A stretch of 64,000 nt of DNA from Sorghum bicolor (Eukaryota > Streptophyta > Magnoliopsida > Poales > Poaceae), in the NCBI RefSeq assembly GCF_000003195.3, contig NC_012872.2, positions 50,883,695 through 50,947,694 on the forward strand. The letters are read 5' to 3'. Positions 33,096-46,132 of this stretch are shown in pieces. The translations under genes and the position numbers were made by a program. The notes below the pieces were generated by a model. The model was not told the origin of the DNA. It did no database searches and saw nothing but the letters and a program-made list of their open reading frames with translations. Position 1 is the stretch's first letter; every line of letters begins with the position of its first letter.

Positions 33096-34577
33096 GTGTT
33101 TCCTGAGGAGTTGCCGGGTATGCCACCTGACGGAGATGTGGAGTTTGTGATTGACCTTTTGCCGGGAACGGGTCCCATTGCTAAGAGGCCCTACCGCATG
33201 TCAGTCGATGAGCTGGAAGAGCTCAAGAAACAACTCAAGGAGTTTTCAGATAAGGGGTACATTAGACCCAGTGCTTCACCATGGAGTTCCCCTGTCTTGT
33301 TCGTGTAGAAGAAGGATGGTTGCATGAGGATGTGTATTGACTACCGGAACTTAAATGCCATGACTGTCAAGAACAAGTACCCTCTCCCAAGGATCGATGA
33401 CCTATTAGATCAGTTGAAGGATGCCAAGTTCTTCTCAAAAATTGATCTACGATTTGGGTACCATCAGATGAAGATCAGACCGGAGGATATACCTAAGACA
33501 GCCTTTGTCACAAGGTATGGGCAATATGAGTTCACCGTTGTGTCCTTCGGACTCACAAATGCCCCGGCCTACTTCATGAATATGATGAACAAGGTGTTCA
33601 TGGAAGAACTGGATAAGTTTGTCGTGGTGTTCATTGATGACATTCTTGTCTATTCAGCCTCTGCCGAAGAACATGAGCAACACTTGAGAGTAGTTCTGGA
33701 GAAGTTGAGGCAGAACCAGCTCTATGCCAAGTTCAGTAAGTGCGAGTTCTGGCTTGAAGAAGTCGCCTTCCTTGGGCATGTTCTCACGGCTGAGGGAATT
33801 GCAGTCGACCCAGCCAAAATAGAGGCCGTGAAGGAATGGGAGCAACCCCACAATGTAACTGATATCCGTAGTTTTCTGGGTTTGGCCGGATACTATCGTC
33901 GTTTCATCGAGAACTTCTCTAAGATTGCCAAGCTAATGACCAACCTTCTCAAGAAGACCAACGAGTTTGAGTGGACACCTGAGTGTGAACAGAGCTTCCA
34001 GACCTTGAAACAGAAGCTTACCACCACCCCTGTGCTAGCCTTGCCTGACATTCAGAAAGACTTCATAGTCTACTGTGATGCTTCAAGACAGGGACTCGGA
34101 TGTGTTCTGATGCAGAGTGGGAAAGTCATAGCATATGCGTCACGACAGCTGAAAGACCATGAGCAATGCTACCCCACCCATGACCTTGAGCTAGCAGCAG
34201 TAGTGCATGCCTTGAAGATCTGGAGACACTACCTGATCGGCAACAAGTGTGATATATACACTGATCACAAGAGCCTGAAGTACTTTTTCACTCAAGAGGA
34301 TCTGAACATGAGACAACGTAGGTGGTTAGAACTCATAAAGGATTACAACTTGGAGATTCACTACCATCCAGAAAAGGCAAATGTAGTTGCTGATGCTCTG
34401 AGCCGCAAGAGCTACTGTCATAGTTTGTCCATGGAAGCCATACCGTCAGAGTTATGTCGGGAGATGGGAGACCTACAACTTGAGATCATACCAAAGGGTT
34501 TGCTCAGTGAGTTGCAGATACAATATGATCTAGAAGATCAAATCTGCAGAGCCCAGCAGGACTGTCCCGAGATCTAA
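33096..34577 (+). pseudogene. Reverse transcriptase and RNase H of the Tekay-like element
   Basis: RT motifs in order: [76 protein letters not shown], catalytic [20 protein letters not shown] and [12 protein letters not shown]. RNase H follows with [58 protein letters not shown] and [10 protein letters not shown]. One TAG at 33306-33308 (after PVLFV) and a stop at 34575-34577 break the chain. Spacing is otherwise normal for Ty3/gypsy, and catalytic residues are present. Confidence 0.92.
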
Positions 34578-35972
34578 GAGGTCTACGAACACATGGAAGG
34601 AGGAAAGTGCCCTGAGTTCCGAGTTGATTAAACAGGGACATATTGGTGCAAGAATAGAATTTGTGTACCTAGTGACGAGGCCTTGCGTGAAGAGATCTTG
34701 TCAGAGGCACACGACTCCAAGTATTGCATACACCCTGGCAGCACCAAAATGTACGCCGACTTGAGGAAGGTCTTCTGGTGGAAGGATATGAAGAAAGACA
34801 TCGCTGGACACGTTGCTCGATGTGATACTTGCAATAGGGTCAAAGCAGAGCAGCAGAGGCCGGCTGGGTTGTTAAAACCCCTAGACATACCACAGTGGAA
34901 ATGGGACAACATAACCATGGACTTTATCGTAGGATTACCCCGATCCTCGCAAGGCCATGACTCCATCTGGGTGATAGTTGATCGACTCACCAAGGTAGCC
35001 CACTTCGTGCCAGTCAAGACGGGCTACCGAGCTGACAAATTGGCAAACTTGTACGTACATCACATCCTCAGGCTTCACGGGGCACCTGCTAGCATAGTAT
35101 CAGACCGTGGCCCCCAATGGGTATCCAAGTTTTGGCAGAGCCTGCACAAGGCAATCGACATTCGCTTAGACTATAGCACCGCATACCACCCGCAGACTGA
35201 CGGGCAGACTCAGAGGGTGAATCAGGTCCTTGAGGACATGCTCAGAGCTTATGTTCTAAAATATGGGTCAGATTGGGAAAAAAGTCTATCTCATGCAGAG
35301 TTCTCCTACAACAACAGTTATCAGGCCAGCATTCAGATGTCACCTTTCGAAGCCCTATACGGAAGGAAATGCAGAACCCCGCTATTGTGGTCGTAGGTGG
35401 GAGAGAGAGCATTCTTTGGCCCTGATAAAATTAAAGAGGCCGAAGAGGGAGTCGCCCATGTGCGGGAGAACTTGAGGATCGCTCAGAGCCGACAGAAGAG
35501 TTATGCGGATAACCGTCGGAGGGATCTCGAGTTCAAGGTGGGAGACCATGTCTATCTCAAGGTCTCCCCGCTACGTGGTACTTTTAGATTCCATGTGAAG
35601 GGGAAGTTGGCACCTAGGTTTGTTGGCCCCTACCGGATCGTTGCTAGGATTGGCAAGTTGGCTTACAAACTAGAGTTACCAGAGGAGCTAGACAGAGTGC
35701 ATCCAGTGTTCCACGTATCTCAGCTATGCAGATGTTTGAAACTGCCAGAGACACAAGTACCCGTTGAGTCGCTGGACCTGCAGGAGACACTAGAGTACCG
35801 GGAGTACCCAGTCAAAATTCTAGGTAGAGCCACCAAGGAAACTAGAAGCTCTACCATTCCCATGTGCAAGGTTGTGTGGAGCAACCACACAGAAAGAGAA
35901 GCCACTTGGGAGAAGGAGTCCGAGCTGCAGTTACGTTACCCCTACCTCTTCGAAAGGTACGTCACACCTTAA
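34578..35972 (+). pseudogene. Integrase with chromodomain of the Tekay-like element
   Basis: After a TAA at 34628-34630 the frame reopens into the HHCC zinc domain (HDSKYCIHPGSTKMYADL ... CDTCNRVK). Next is the catalytic core: MDFIVGLPRS, VSDRGPQWVSKFWQSLHKA, and the glutamate region NQVLEDMLRAY. A TAG at 35394-35396 follows RKCRTPLLWS. Then come the GPY/F module (FVGPYRIVARIGKLAYKLEL, HVSQLCRCL) and a C-terminal chromodomain-like segment (YREYPVKILGRATKETR, CKVVWSNHTEREATWEKE). The chromodomain defines chromoviruses and is thought to steer insertion to particular chromatin. The stop at 35972 is 34 bp before the 3' LTR. Confidence 0.92.
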
Positions 35973-36006
35973 ATCTCGGGACGAGATTCCAATGAGGGCG
36001 ATGGAC

Positions 36007-39000
36007 TGTAACAACCCAGAAATTTTCACCAAATACCAAAATTACCACCTGAATTTTTTTAAAATAACCCTTGTTTGGTGAATTCATGCTAGGAAGACAC
36101 CCTATAGATGCACAAGCAGAGCCTAATTAATTGTTGAGCATATGCATATTTAATTCAATGTGTGATTTGGCTCTTATTGATTTTATGTTATGATTAATAA
36201 AATCAACGACCTTTATTTAATTAAAGATTTCTCTTCTAAAGCCAACCTTTGGTTTGTGCCCCTGAAAACCCTAGACCCCTAGAGGACCCCCTTTAAGGGT
36301 GTATACAAGTTGGCAACATGTATATGCAGATAGGGGACCAAGGTGTAGATAGTAGAATTATCAGAATTTGGGAAAAGACTAAAGCTGGGGCTGGAAAAAT
36401 AGGAAACGGCTTCTTGCCCAAACACGGCTTGCGGCCCAGTTCGCCGCCCGGCTCACGCACGGCCCAGCGCTGCTCCGCCCACGCCTGCGCTCAACCGCGC
36501 CTAGCCCAGCAACGCGCGCGGCCCAGCAACGGCACCGCGGCCGAGGCGCCACCGCAGCCCAGCACCGCGCCAGCCTGCGGCCGGCTGAGCGGCACGGCAG
36601 CGCCCAAAACCCCCCACCCCGCGCGGCTGACAGGCGGGCCCCGCCTGTCATCCCCCACCTCGCCTCTGATTCCCCTGCTTTTTCCCCGACCCCTCCCTGC
36701 CATGGTGACGCCACCCGTGCCCGCTTTTGACCGGACAAGCGCGGATTGGATGGCGCCTACGCGCTGGCAACCACCGCGCGACCCCAAGCCGTAGCCTAGG
36801 AGACCCGGGCGCCCTACACGTGTCCCGATTGCGTCCTCGCCGTCCGCCGCGACGCCATGATCAGGAATGGCTATATAAGCCGATTCCCCGAGCCCTAGCG
36901 CAATTCCATCGACCCCGCCGCCACGCTGCGGTACAGCCACCCCTCGGCACGCATCGAGGGAGGAGAGGAGCAAGGAGGAGAGGCGCACCGCGCTGCCGGG
37001 TCGCTGGAGCACCGGGAAGGAGGTTGCCGCCGCCATCTCCTTCCTCTTCCCCACGATGGTCTTCACGGCACAGCACCGCAAAGCTTCGGCACGACGCCAG
37101 CTCTCCACGGCATCGCCACTCTTCAACCCCGCCACCATCGGTATGCACGCGATTCCGTCCGCGTTCACCGACCGAGCTCGCGAGCGCCGCCATGGCCACC
37201 ACCGCAAACACCCCAAGGCACCGCCTTTGCTCTCCTCGCGTCTGCCTCACACCCGCACACCGCACGTAGCACGCACCCGGGCTCGGGAGCAAGTCCCGGC
37301 CTTGCAGGGTCACCACGGACCCCAGAGCAGAGGTGCTGTGCGCGTCCGCCATGGATGTGCCCTAGCCAACGACACGAGCACACCTGGGAAGGACCCAAAG
37401 CGTCGCTTTTCGCACCGCCTCACACCCGCCTACGCACTGCGCCACCCGTGCGCGCCGTTTGGCGCGTCGCGCGCACCCGAGCGGGCACGCTCACGGCCGC
37501 AGGCGCCACAGGCACGAACACCCCTGGCACGCACGTCGTTCCGGCCGTTGCGCGCCATTAGAGAGACCCGAACCACTCCTAGCACCTTCACCGCGACCTA
37601 GAGCACACCGTGCGTTGCGTAGAGTAGGGAGAAGGGGGCGCGGGCCGAGGAAAGCGGGCGCCGGAGCGCCGTCGGAGCGCTGCGTGCCCCTTGGTGACAT
37701 GGAGAAGAGGGAGAACAGGGGAAAGGAGGGAGAAGGAGCCCTGGCTGCACTCGGTTCACCATGAACCAAAGAAGGAAGGTAGAGTGGGTGGTCCAGGTCC
37801 ATCAAGACCAAGCCAGCGGTCCACCGACCCCCACCGTGAGCCACAGCAGGTCGTGCACCCGCGCGCCCCCGCTTCCTGGCCACTGGGCCGAGCCCAGCAC
37901 AAGGCCAAGGCCCAGGAGCGCCAGCCCAACAGCAGGCAGGCAGATGCCGGCCCTCTACCCCCCTAGCCACCGCGTTGGGCCGGAATGAGGCCCAAACCGC
38001 AGAACTAGCCCCCTACCTCTTTTTCTTTTCTTTTCCAAACTTATAACTTGCATAAATCGTATAAAACCCAAATGAATTCCGAAAAATACAAACCAAGTGT
38101 CCAAAGTCTTCTAAAAACGAGCTCTACGTCTTAGGCTTAATTATGAGTGCAATTGGTTCTTTTGATTCTTCTGTTTGGTTTTTGTGATATCTATAGGAGT
38201 CGCTTACCGCGGCTATATGTCTCGTTTTGATAGACCCGGAGGAGCCGACGACTGAGGAGTACGACCCCGACTACACTGAGGAGCTCGAGGACGACTTGCC
38301 AGGTGCCACGTCCCACCCAACCTCGTAGAATCCTATTAGCCATGCCATGAATGTAGAAGCTAGCACTTTACTTTTATGCAATAATCCGAGATAGGATGCA
38401 TGGTAGAAATGCTTGTGAGCCTTTACCTTGTCGCAACCTACTACCCTGCTTACCCGCAGTTAGGATAGAAGCTCGCATCTTCTTACTGATATTCTACTCT
38501 CCATTATATCTGTGATGTGATGCTTGGTGGATAGTTGTTGGTTGGGATGAGGCATATGATGCCGTGAAACTTAATAACAGATTCGGGGAGATCTTGGCGT
38601 GCGTTTCGGGTGTGTGGTGAGGGTTGAGTCGACCGAGCAAGAATGTACGACGAGTCTTGGGACAAGTCATGCCAGGGAATGCTACCTGGGCGTTCCCTAA
38701 GAGAGATACCTATGGCGGGTACAACTGACAGGGAGAGGTCCCGGAGTGGAGTGTCTTCGTGGGACGAAGCGCCGGGATGGGAGGTGCTGTTTAGCACGGG
38801 GTAGCCGGGTGTTCCGTCGAGCGGAGCATCAGTAGGCCCCACGCGAAGATGTATTGTTTGGTCACTTAAGGACTGATATGTTCTATGGACCGGGTCTTAG
38901 GAAGCCTTGCACCGTCACTCCCCTTCATGGGAGGGGGACGGATGTACGACCATCTAGGGCGATGCCACTACTACTAGGTTGTTAGCGGATAGTGTAGGGA

Positions 39001-39900
39001 GGTACAGGCATGGGTCCCACACCCTCCTAAGACAGCGTAGTGACCCTGGGGGCCCGGTACTACGTCTCACAGTCTCAGCATGCCGGTGGTACTCCGGTAT
39101 GGCCCTAGTTCTGAGTGGTAGGGTGGCATCATGTTTAGTTGGAAGGCAGCCCGGAATCAGCCTAGACGATGTATAGCGTCGATGATGGTGATCTTGTGGG
39201 TGGTGTAAACCTCTGCAGAGTTTCTGGTTGATCGATCGATACATATGCCGTTCACGGCTATGGACCTTTCCTAAGTATAGCTTCACTTGACTAGTGAGAG
39301 GAGTCTTTTCTACCTTCCCTTGGTTTGTGTTAGATCCTGCGATGGCCGCTGAGGCAAGGCACGACCGGGAGTCGTCCTTGCCGCCTAGAGAGTGAGAGTG
39401 TGGTGAGAAGTTTGTTGGGGTGGGAGAATATGTGAAATGAGTTGGATTAAAAGTTGACTTATTATTATAAAATTTGGACTTATTCGCATAGGAAGCTACA
39501 GCCATAAATTAGGGCCTTTGATACATCCCCATGCATTCCACCTACCACAAAGCTTTGCAAAAAGCATAGGGTAGGAGCCAGTGGCTAGTACAAATCGTAC
39601 TGATACTTTGGCAGCAGGTTCTGAGCCTGAGTACGACTACGCGGGCGACGATTGGGAGGAGTAGCAGTCTCGTCCTACGCTCAAGTTTGGAGGATCCGGA
39701 GTTCACGCCTTCGCTATCTACCCGATGTTGTTCCGCATGTTGTGTGTGTGAGTGTGATTCCGCCAAGTGGCGATGTAATAATGAGTAAACCCCTCTTGTA
39801 CTCTCTTTTGTGCGTGTATTTCGAATTGATTCCTTCGCGCGTCAATCGTTTTACAATTCGAATCTGGGGATTTACCTTCGTGGAAATTTAGATCGTTTCA
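36007..39900 (+). repeat. 3' LTR of the Tekay-like element (3,894 bp)
   Basis: Starts TGTAACAACCCAG, ends GATCGTTTCA, followed by CACAT. Carries the roughly 222-bp segment (38374-38595) absent from the 5' LTR and small GC-rich insertions near 36510-36600. More diverged from its partner than the two inner LTRs are from each other, as expected for the older, outer element. Confidence 0.92.
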
Positions 39901-39905
39901 CACAT

Positions 39906-40839
39906 TGCTATGGTATCTTTCACCTCTCTTTTTTGTTTGATTTGACTTGAGAAACATATCTTGTCCTTTCTTTAACTCTTTTTCTTTTTTTATATAGAAA
40001 ATGATCCCAAATGATAAGTGAATAGGTGTGGAAGTTATAATTGTAAATAAACCAGGATCGAAACTATGGAAGCATTGGTTTATACGTTCCTTTTAGTTTC
40101 GACTTTAGGGATAATTTTTTCGCTATCTTCTTGCGAGAACCACCTAAGGTTCTGAGTCTCTAACTAAGAAATGAAACTTTAATTGAAGGAACAAAATAAT
40201 TTAGCTGAAGTAAGAGGATCACCTTCGGCGGCGGCAGGCAGGTACTAATGAAGTCAACGGCGACGGTGACTGGCTTAGTGGTAGGTATCCCAAAGTGGTG
40301 GCGAAGTGGTGGTGGCACCACCTACCATGCCAAGGCAAAATGGTGATGGAGGGAATAGTGACGGTGCTAAAATGATATCCCTCGAGACCGAGGAGCAGCG
40401 AGCCCACAGGCTTGCATGTGCACAAGTTGATTCTATGCAGGTACCCTGCCGAAGGATGAGACCACAAACCTAGGCTACCCAAGAAGTTGCCCAAGCTGCA
40501 CAAATGCACAATGAGACACTCCAAACCAGTCCCCCCTATGGCGCCCATGCGGACCCTGGGATGAGATATCACCGTGGCTTTGATCAAGCAGGGGGATCAA
40601 ACTGGTATAAACAACCAGTGCACCACCCATCGAGCCATAATACATGGGGACCCGCTGGAGAGGCCTCATTAATTCCACTCGTCGCATATGAGGACTTTGC
40701 AGATGAGGCCTCATTCCACTTGTCATAATGATATCATCAAGCTAACAACGAATCTAATTGAGGAGCAAGGCTAAGCATGTTGGTAGAGCAAACCGCTTGC
40801 TAATGAAAACCAATTCAATCCTTGCTTGATGCGTGTTTT
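39906..40839. other. Right host flank of the Tekay-like element; weak coding-like patch
   Basis: Rejoins the DNA left of 16991. Around 40380-40728 (+) one frame looks faintly protein-like (EEQRAHRLACAQVDSMQ, then MHNETLQTSPPYGAHADP) but contains a stop and matches nothing I recognise. Possibly a fragment of a captured gene or DNA transposon. Confidence 0.3.
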
Positions 40840-41456
40840 TGTAGGATCTCCTAGAAGTTAAAGAGGCCTAGAGGGGGGTCAATAGGCCTAAAAAATTCAA
40901 CTCGAAACTCTGTTAACACAGAGGGCGGCACTGCCGGCCTTCAACTAAAACACAGAAAGTAGTGAGACTTTGCAGGAAGTAAACTAAGACAGTGAAGAAC
41001 ACAATCCTTCAAAAAGAAGATAAGACCCAGTGCGAAGACTGGATACCACAGAAAAGTCTGAGAGGACTAGATCGGGCCACCAAACCCTAAAAGAGTATAA
41101 CTTGAGAAATAATCTGCAAGAAGCACACAAGACTCAGTGATTTATCCTATGGTTCAGTTCACCACAAAGGCTTGCCTAGGTCCACGTTGTTGAGGAAGCC
41201 ACCAAAGGCTTAGGCTCGCCACAAAGGCTTGTCATACCCTCGTTCTCAAGTCAAGAGAGTGAACTCTTGAGGTGAGAGGTAATTTCTTAGCTGCAAAATG
41301 AGTTTACAAACCTCCCAAGGCTACCACACAAGGGGGCAAGCTCAAGGGCGACACCTAGCCGGCTAGGAGCAAGCTCCAAGAGTAACAAACCCTAGAATCA
41401 CCGACCAAACATGAACCAAATGCTCTTAAACTTTGAGAATTAGTGGATCTACTCTC
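40840..41456 (-). repeat. Truncated LTR-like fragment, reverse orientation
   Basis: Begins TGTAGGATCTCC and carries GGCCTAGAGGGGGGTCAATA, the reverse complement of the CCTATT...CCCCCCTCTAG signature near the ends of the LTRs at 44216-46132 and 51502-53084. It stops where the Tat-type element begins at 41457, so its other end is lost. Confidence 0.45.
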
Positions 41457-41736
41457 TGTGGGGTATAAACCCCTATACCCTTACGGCTAGACTTGGGCCA
41501 AGGTCTCACGTTCACCGTCGGGCAGATCACTTGGACAACCCACGGCGGCGGCCTTACGACCACGACTCCGGGAGAAACCCAGATCCAATCTGGGACAGCA
41601 GAGGCATCGACTCCGATCACGCCGACTCCAAGGACACGACCTCTGCTCCCTCGTTACAGGGCAAAGCGAGTCGACAACTCGGATATTCTTCAAGCCCTCG
41701 ATCGCCGACCACAAGCTTCTCGAGGCCTCCAACCTA

Positions 41737-43706
41737 GTGGATTTGATTTCACGCAGGCCCGATCAGGCGGCAACAACAATTTTTTTCAACTCCCGCCGAC
41801 CAACTCGTGTCTCCACACACGAACGACTGGAGACGTCCCTGACGATAACGTCAACCACTGCGGGACCGACCGTCAAGCTCAAGACAGCCTCCCCAGACCA
41901 GAACTTCCCTCATGGTCTGAGCAACGCGGCTAATCAGTTTTCGCGGCATACCCAATCTCTATTCGGGAAGATGGGCTTATCGCTAAGTCAAAAAAGCCGA
42001 CCAGCTCGCCACTTCGTCGACATGGTCTCCATCCGAACTTTGCCAGAAGACAAGTCCAACAGTTCAAACTCCAGCACCGGATCTATCACTACCAAGGTTT
42101 TACACCCCGAGGACGAAGACTACGACTTAGATCTGCCACCATACCCCCCAGGGTTTTCACGCTTCCCAGTCTTCCCACCCTAGTGAGGAGACCTGGTCCT
42201 CAACGTCAGCAATGACGAACTAGTTGTTGAAGGCGAAACCGACGAACAGAAACAGCAGCGAGAGCAGCGCAACGCCGACCGTGCCCAACGACGCGCAGAC
42301 GAGGAGCGACAACTCGCCCCAAACAACCTTGGCGATGCTTTCAACATGGTCGGAAATCAGCAGGTTACAAGACACCAAGCGCCAATGTGGCTGTCGCCAT
42401 GGCAAACTTAGATCGCTTTCCCGATACCCCGGAATATCAGGACATTCGAACCAACATACGGGCACATCTGATCGCGGCCATCGGACAGACTGCTACCCTA
42501 CTCAAAAGGGTCCAAGCCATCTCCTATACGGAGGTCACTTCCGACCACACTCATCACAGCCGCACCTCACCACGATCCGGTGGGCGCCACCGTAGTCGTT
42601 CACCTACCAATAATCGAAGGAAGGACACCCGCCGTGACAATCGTGGTCGAGATGTTGGCAGCTTCCACGAACAAAGACACAGACGTGGTCAGGAGATGAA
42701 CCAAGACCGGGATCTACGACACAACATCTCTCCTAAAAATGTCCGCGAGCGCATCAACAGGCGCATTACGGAACGAGCAGTACATGAAAACGTACGACGC
42801 ATCGAGTACGATACAGCACATGGCCACCCGGGCCTAAGACAGTTCTCCTCACACCTTCGCCAAGTCGTATGGCCCCGCAACTTCAAGCTCGAGAAGCTTA
42901 AAAAATTCGACAGCAAGGAGAATCCCGAAAACTGGATCACCCTTTACGAGATCGTAGTCCGATCACTAGCAGGGGATGAGCACGTCATGGCAAATTACTT
43001 CCCAGTTGTCCTCGACCAAGCTGGCCACTAATGGCTCCTCGGCCTACCCGAGGACTCTTTTGATTCTTGGGAAGAACTGCGCTAGGCGTTTATTGATAAT
43101 TTCATTGCTACCTGCGAGCAGCCTGGAAACAAATACGATCTTGAGAGGATAAGGGACAGGAAGAACGAGCCCTTGCATGATTACATCCGACGTTTCTCAG
43201 ATATGCGCCTTAAGATTCCAAAGATTTCTCACGACGAAGCCATATCGGCCTTCATCAAGGGCTTACGCTTCCACGAAGCATTAAGAAGCAAGCTACTACG
43301 CAAAAGGCCGACCACGGTCATCGAGCTCCTCGCCACGACCAAAAACTACGCCGATGCCGATGATGCAGAAAAGCTCATCCGAGAAGATGTAAGAGGAGCC
43401 GAGCAACCTCTCCGACGAGATAACGGCCGTGGTCGTTTTGACAACCGAAACCCCCGCCGCGGCGACAACCGCGACCAACGAGAAGGGTGGGATAGGCGTC
43501 ATGATAATCGTGATGATTTCAGGGGCAAGCGACCTCGCGACAACGATCACGTGGTGAACACAGTCAAGCGTCCTAACGGACGGCGAGACTATCAGGAAGA
43601 CTATAACAAGACGCTGAAAGGACCGTGCCAACTCCATCCCAAGTCCAATCACACGATGGAAGAATACCGCGTCCTCAAAAGCATCTACACACAGTGGGCC
43701 GCTTAG
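41737..43706 (+). pseudogene. Gag of Tat/Retand-type element A
   Basis: The N-terminal part (41737-42183) is Ser/Thr/Pro-rich. A spacer in another frame (about 42184-42380) reads LVVEGETDEQKQQREQR. The main frame from 42387 reads NLDRFPDTPEYQDIRTNIRA, a basic Arg/His-rich linker, and the Gag core VVWPRNFKLEKLKKFDSKEN, NWITLYEIVVRS. After a TAA at about 43030 and a TAG at about 43085 comes EPLHDYIRRFSDMRLKIPK and an RGD/RGG-like basic tail ending QLHPKSNHTMEEYRVLK. Retand-type Gag has this order. At least two stops and one or more frameshifts make it non-functional. Confidence 0.8.
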
Positions 43707-44215
43707 GAGGATACCGCCAAGAAAAACGGGAAACAGGAAAACGCGGCCAGGAAGACGAGGACGACGACCAGGATAGGGACCCACGACACCAATATGTTAG
43801 TCCCACCGATGTGGTACACTCCATCTTTGGAGGTAAAGTCTCCATTGAGTCAAAACGAGAAAGAAAACTCTTAAAGAGGGCTTGCCTTAATGTGGACAGC
43901 ACCGATGGCCTGATCGCTGATCCTAAATTTCCTCCCTAGTCGCACCGAGAGATTTCCTTCAACAGGCAGGACCAGTGGGCCGCCATCCCAGAGCCAGGGC
44001 GCTTCCCGTTGATCCTGGACCCATGCATCAACAACGTTAGATTCGAGCGCGTGCTCATTGACGGGGGTAGCTCCATCGATATCCTCTTCTGCAACAGCTT
44101 GCCTGCTCTCAAACTAACTCCGGCGCAGCTGAAACCGTATGACGCTCAGTTCTGGGGCGTCTTATCGGGTCAAAGTTCAGTACCCCTCGGCCAGATAACG
44201 CTGCCCGTCCTTTAC

Positions 44216-46132
44216 TGAAAGCCCAAGTTTGGTTTTGGTAATTAATGACACCAAGTTGCTAATGCCTTGTGTTTAAGTGATTTGAGTTAGGCATAGCAAC
44301 ACATGTGATGAAGGTGCATGGTAGCTTGGAGAGGTGGCCACATGACTACAAAGAGATGAAGCTTGATGTGGAGATCATGACGATAGATGAGGAGCAAAAG
44401 TTATCAAGGCAAAGGTATAAACAAAGGGTTTTACTCTTGCCGGTCTAAGATGAGTAGAGAAGTGATTGACCGGATTTAGGATAGATAGCCGACTATCAAG
44501 AGGGGAAATCACGGTCATCTCTCGAATCAAGTGCTACTAGGTCCATATCTTGAGCATATGCATTAGGATCTAGTAAAGTGCTAACTTAACTCCTTTGGTG
44601 AAAATGTTTGTGAAAAGCTAACACACTTGCACTTTGGTGGTGGACACTTGTTGGTGTTAGCACATTTGCAAAGGAGGTGGTTTTCCTAGGGTTGAGAGGG
44701 ATGTGGGTCGATGGGAAATTCGGCGCTTTTGAGAAAAATAAGTGTATATTTTCTATTGCGTCGATGGGAAATTTGGAGAAGTCAAGGGAGTGTTTTCTCA
44801 CTGAGAAAGACTCACCGGACGCTGAGTGCGGAGGCACCGGACGCTGGTCTCAGAAGTCCGGTGTGCTTGACCCTGCTAGGGTTGAGCACCGCACGCTCTT
44901 TGAGAGCGTCCGGTGGTGTGCGTCTGATGTGAAGAGGTTTTGCAAACCTCTCTGCGCTTTAGTCCGGTGAGCATCAGACGCTATCGGTGCTTAGCGTCCG
45001 GTGACCCTACAGGTTTGTGGAACTCTCTACGCATGAGTCCGGTGTGCACCGGACGCGTCCGGTGTGGACCTGCAGAGCGTCCGGTGATCCGCAGGTGAGC
45101 GTTAGGATCTGACACGCGAGATCCAAGAAGGACACGTGGCTAACCCCTGAGCACCGGACGCTAAAGGTCGAGCGTCCGGTGATCACTTGGTAGCGTCCGG
45201 TGCCCCCGATTTTAGTCCAGTGAAAGTGGCCAACGGCTAGTTTCTTTGAGGGGCTTATAAATTGAGGGTGGCCGGCTTTGGGAGGATCTCTCTTGCACAT
45301 TTGATTACTCGAGACATACTTTGAGCTAGAGAACACTCTCCCCACTCATCTCCTTGCTTGATTGCTAATCCTAGTGAGATTGAGTGAGATTCAAGTGTTT
45401 TGCTTTGAGAGTTGCATTGAGTGGCACTTGATTCTTGAGTTTGCTGCAGAGTTCTTGTTACTCTTGGGTGTTTCCCGATGCCCTAGACGGCTTGGAGCAA
45501 CGGTGGTGTTGAGCTCGTGATTGAAGATTGTTTCGAGCCTCACCAAGTGATTTGTGAGGGGTTCTTGAGCTTTCCCCGTGGGAGATCGCAATTGGCTACT
45601 CTAGTGGATTGCTCGTGGTTTGGAGGATTCCCATCTTGTGAGTGGATGTGCGGCACCCGCTGAGGGTTTGGCTTTGGATTGCCAATTAGCTCATGATCCA
45701 TCAAGTGGGTGTATCGCCACAACGAGGAGTAGCTTGCCGGGAAGCAAGTAAACCTCGGTAAAAAATCTTGTGTTATCTCTTGCCGAGGTCTCTCTTGTGA
45801 TTGTGCACATGATTGATTGGATATATTTCTACTCTACAACGTTGGTATAACAATCACTTCCCTCTCCTTTACCTTTGTGCATACCTTACTAGTTGTGTAG
45901 CTTGTTTAGCTTAGAATTGTTGTTTAGGAGTGTAGCAACCTTCTAGTTGTGCTTTCTTGTTGTAACTAGCATTTAGCTTTCTTGCTAGACTTGTGTAGGT
46001 GGCTTGCATAGCTTAGTTGTGCTAGTGCTAGATTAGCTTCACCTTTTGTTTTACTAATCAACTTGTCTAGTTGAAGTTTGTAGAATTTTCAAATAGCCTA
46101 TTCCCCCCCCCTCTAGCTATTTGGACCTTTCA
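44216..46132 (+). mobile_element. LTR-only insertion A (solo LTR), 1.9 kb, inside protease
   Basis: TGAAAG...CTTTCA ends with no ORF of any retroelement protein inside. Layout is like the LTR at 51502: an early GGTTTTGGTAATTAATGACA, a middle with dense short GC motifs, a leader with many TTG-rich genes-like words, and the CCTATTCCCCCCCCCTCTAG signature just before the end. No clean 5-bp target duplication could be seen (left flank TTTAC, right flank AGTTT), so the ends may have been altered, or it formed by recombination between copies. Confidence 0.65.
44814..45203 (+). repeat. Array of ACCGGACGC / GCGTCCGGT motifs in LTR A
   Basis: At least a dozen copies of a 9-bp word occur in both orientations (ACCGGACGC and its reverse complement GCGTCCGGT) at irregular spacing; two abut at about 45047-45061. 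No coding frame. Confidence 0.75.

Larger units (their letters stand above)
16996..39900 (+). mobile_element. Tekay-like chromovirus (Ty3/gypsy), 22.9 kb including a nested element
   Basis: Both ends are TG...CA and a perfect 5-bp target duplication CACAT flanks it (16991-16995 and 39901-39905). LTRs are 16996-20651 and 36007-39900. Internal order is primer-binding site, extra coiled-coil ORF, gag with a zinc knuckle, protease, RT, RNase H, integrase, chromodomain. That order, the initiator-Met tRNA primer site and the chromodomain are typical of Tekay/Del chromoviruses. Several in-frame stops and frameshifts make it non-functional. About 9.0 kb of its length is the Athila-like element inserted in gag, so the original was about 13.9 kb. 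The host flanks rejoin at 16995/39906. Confidence 0.93.
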
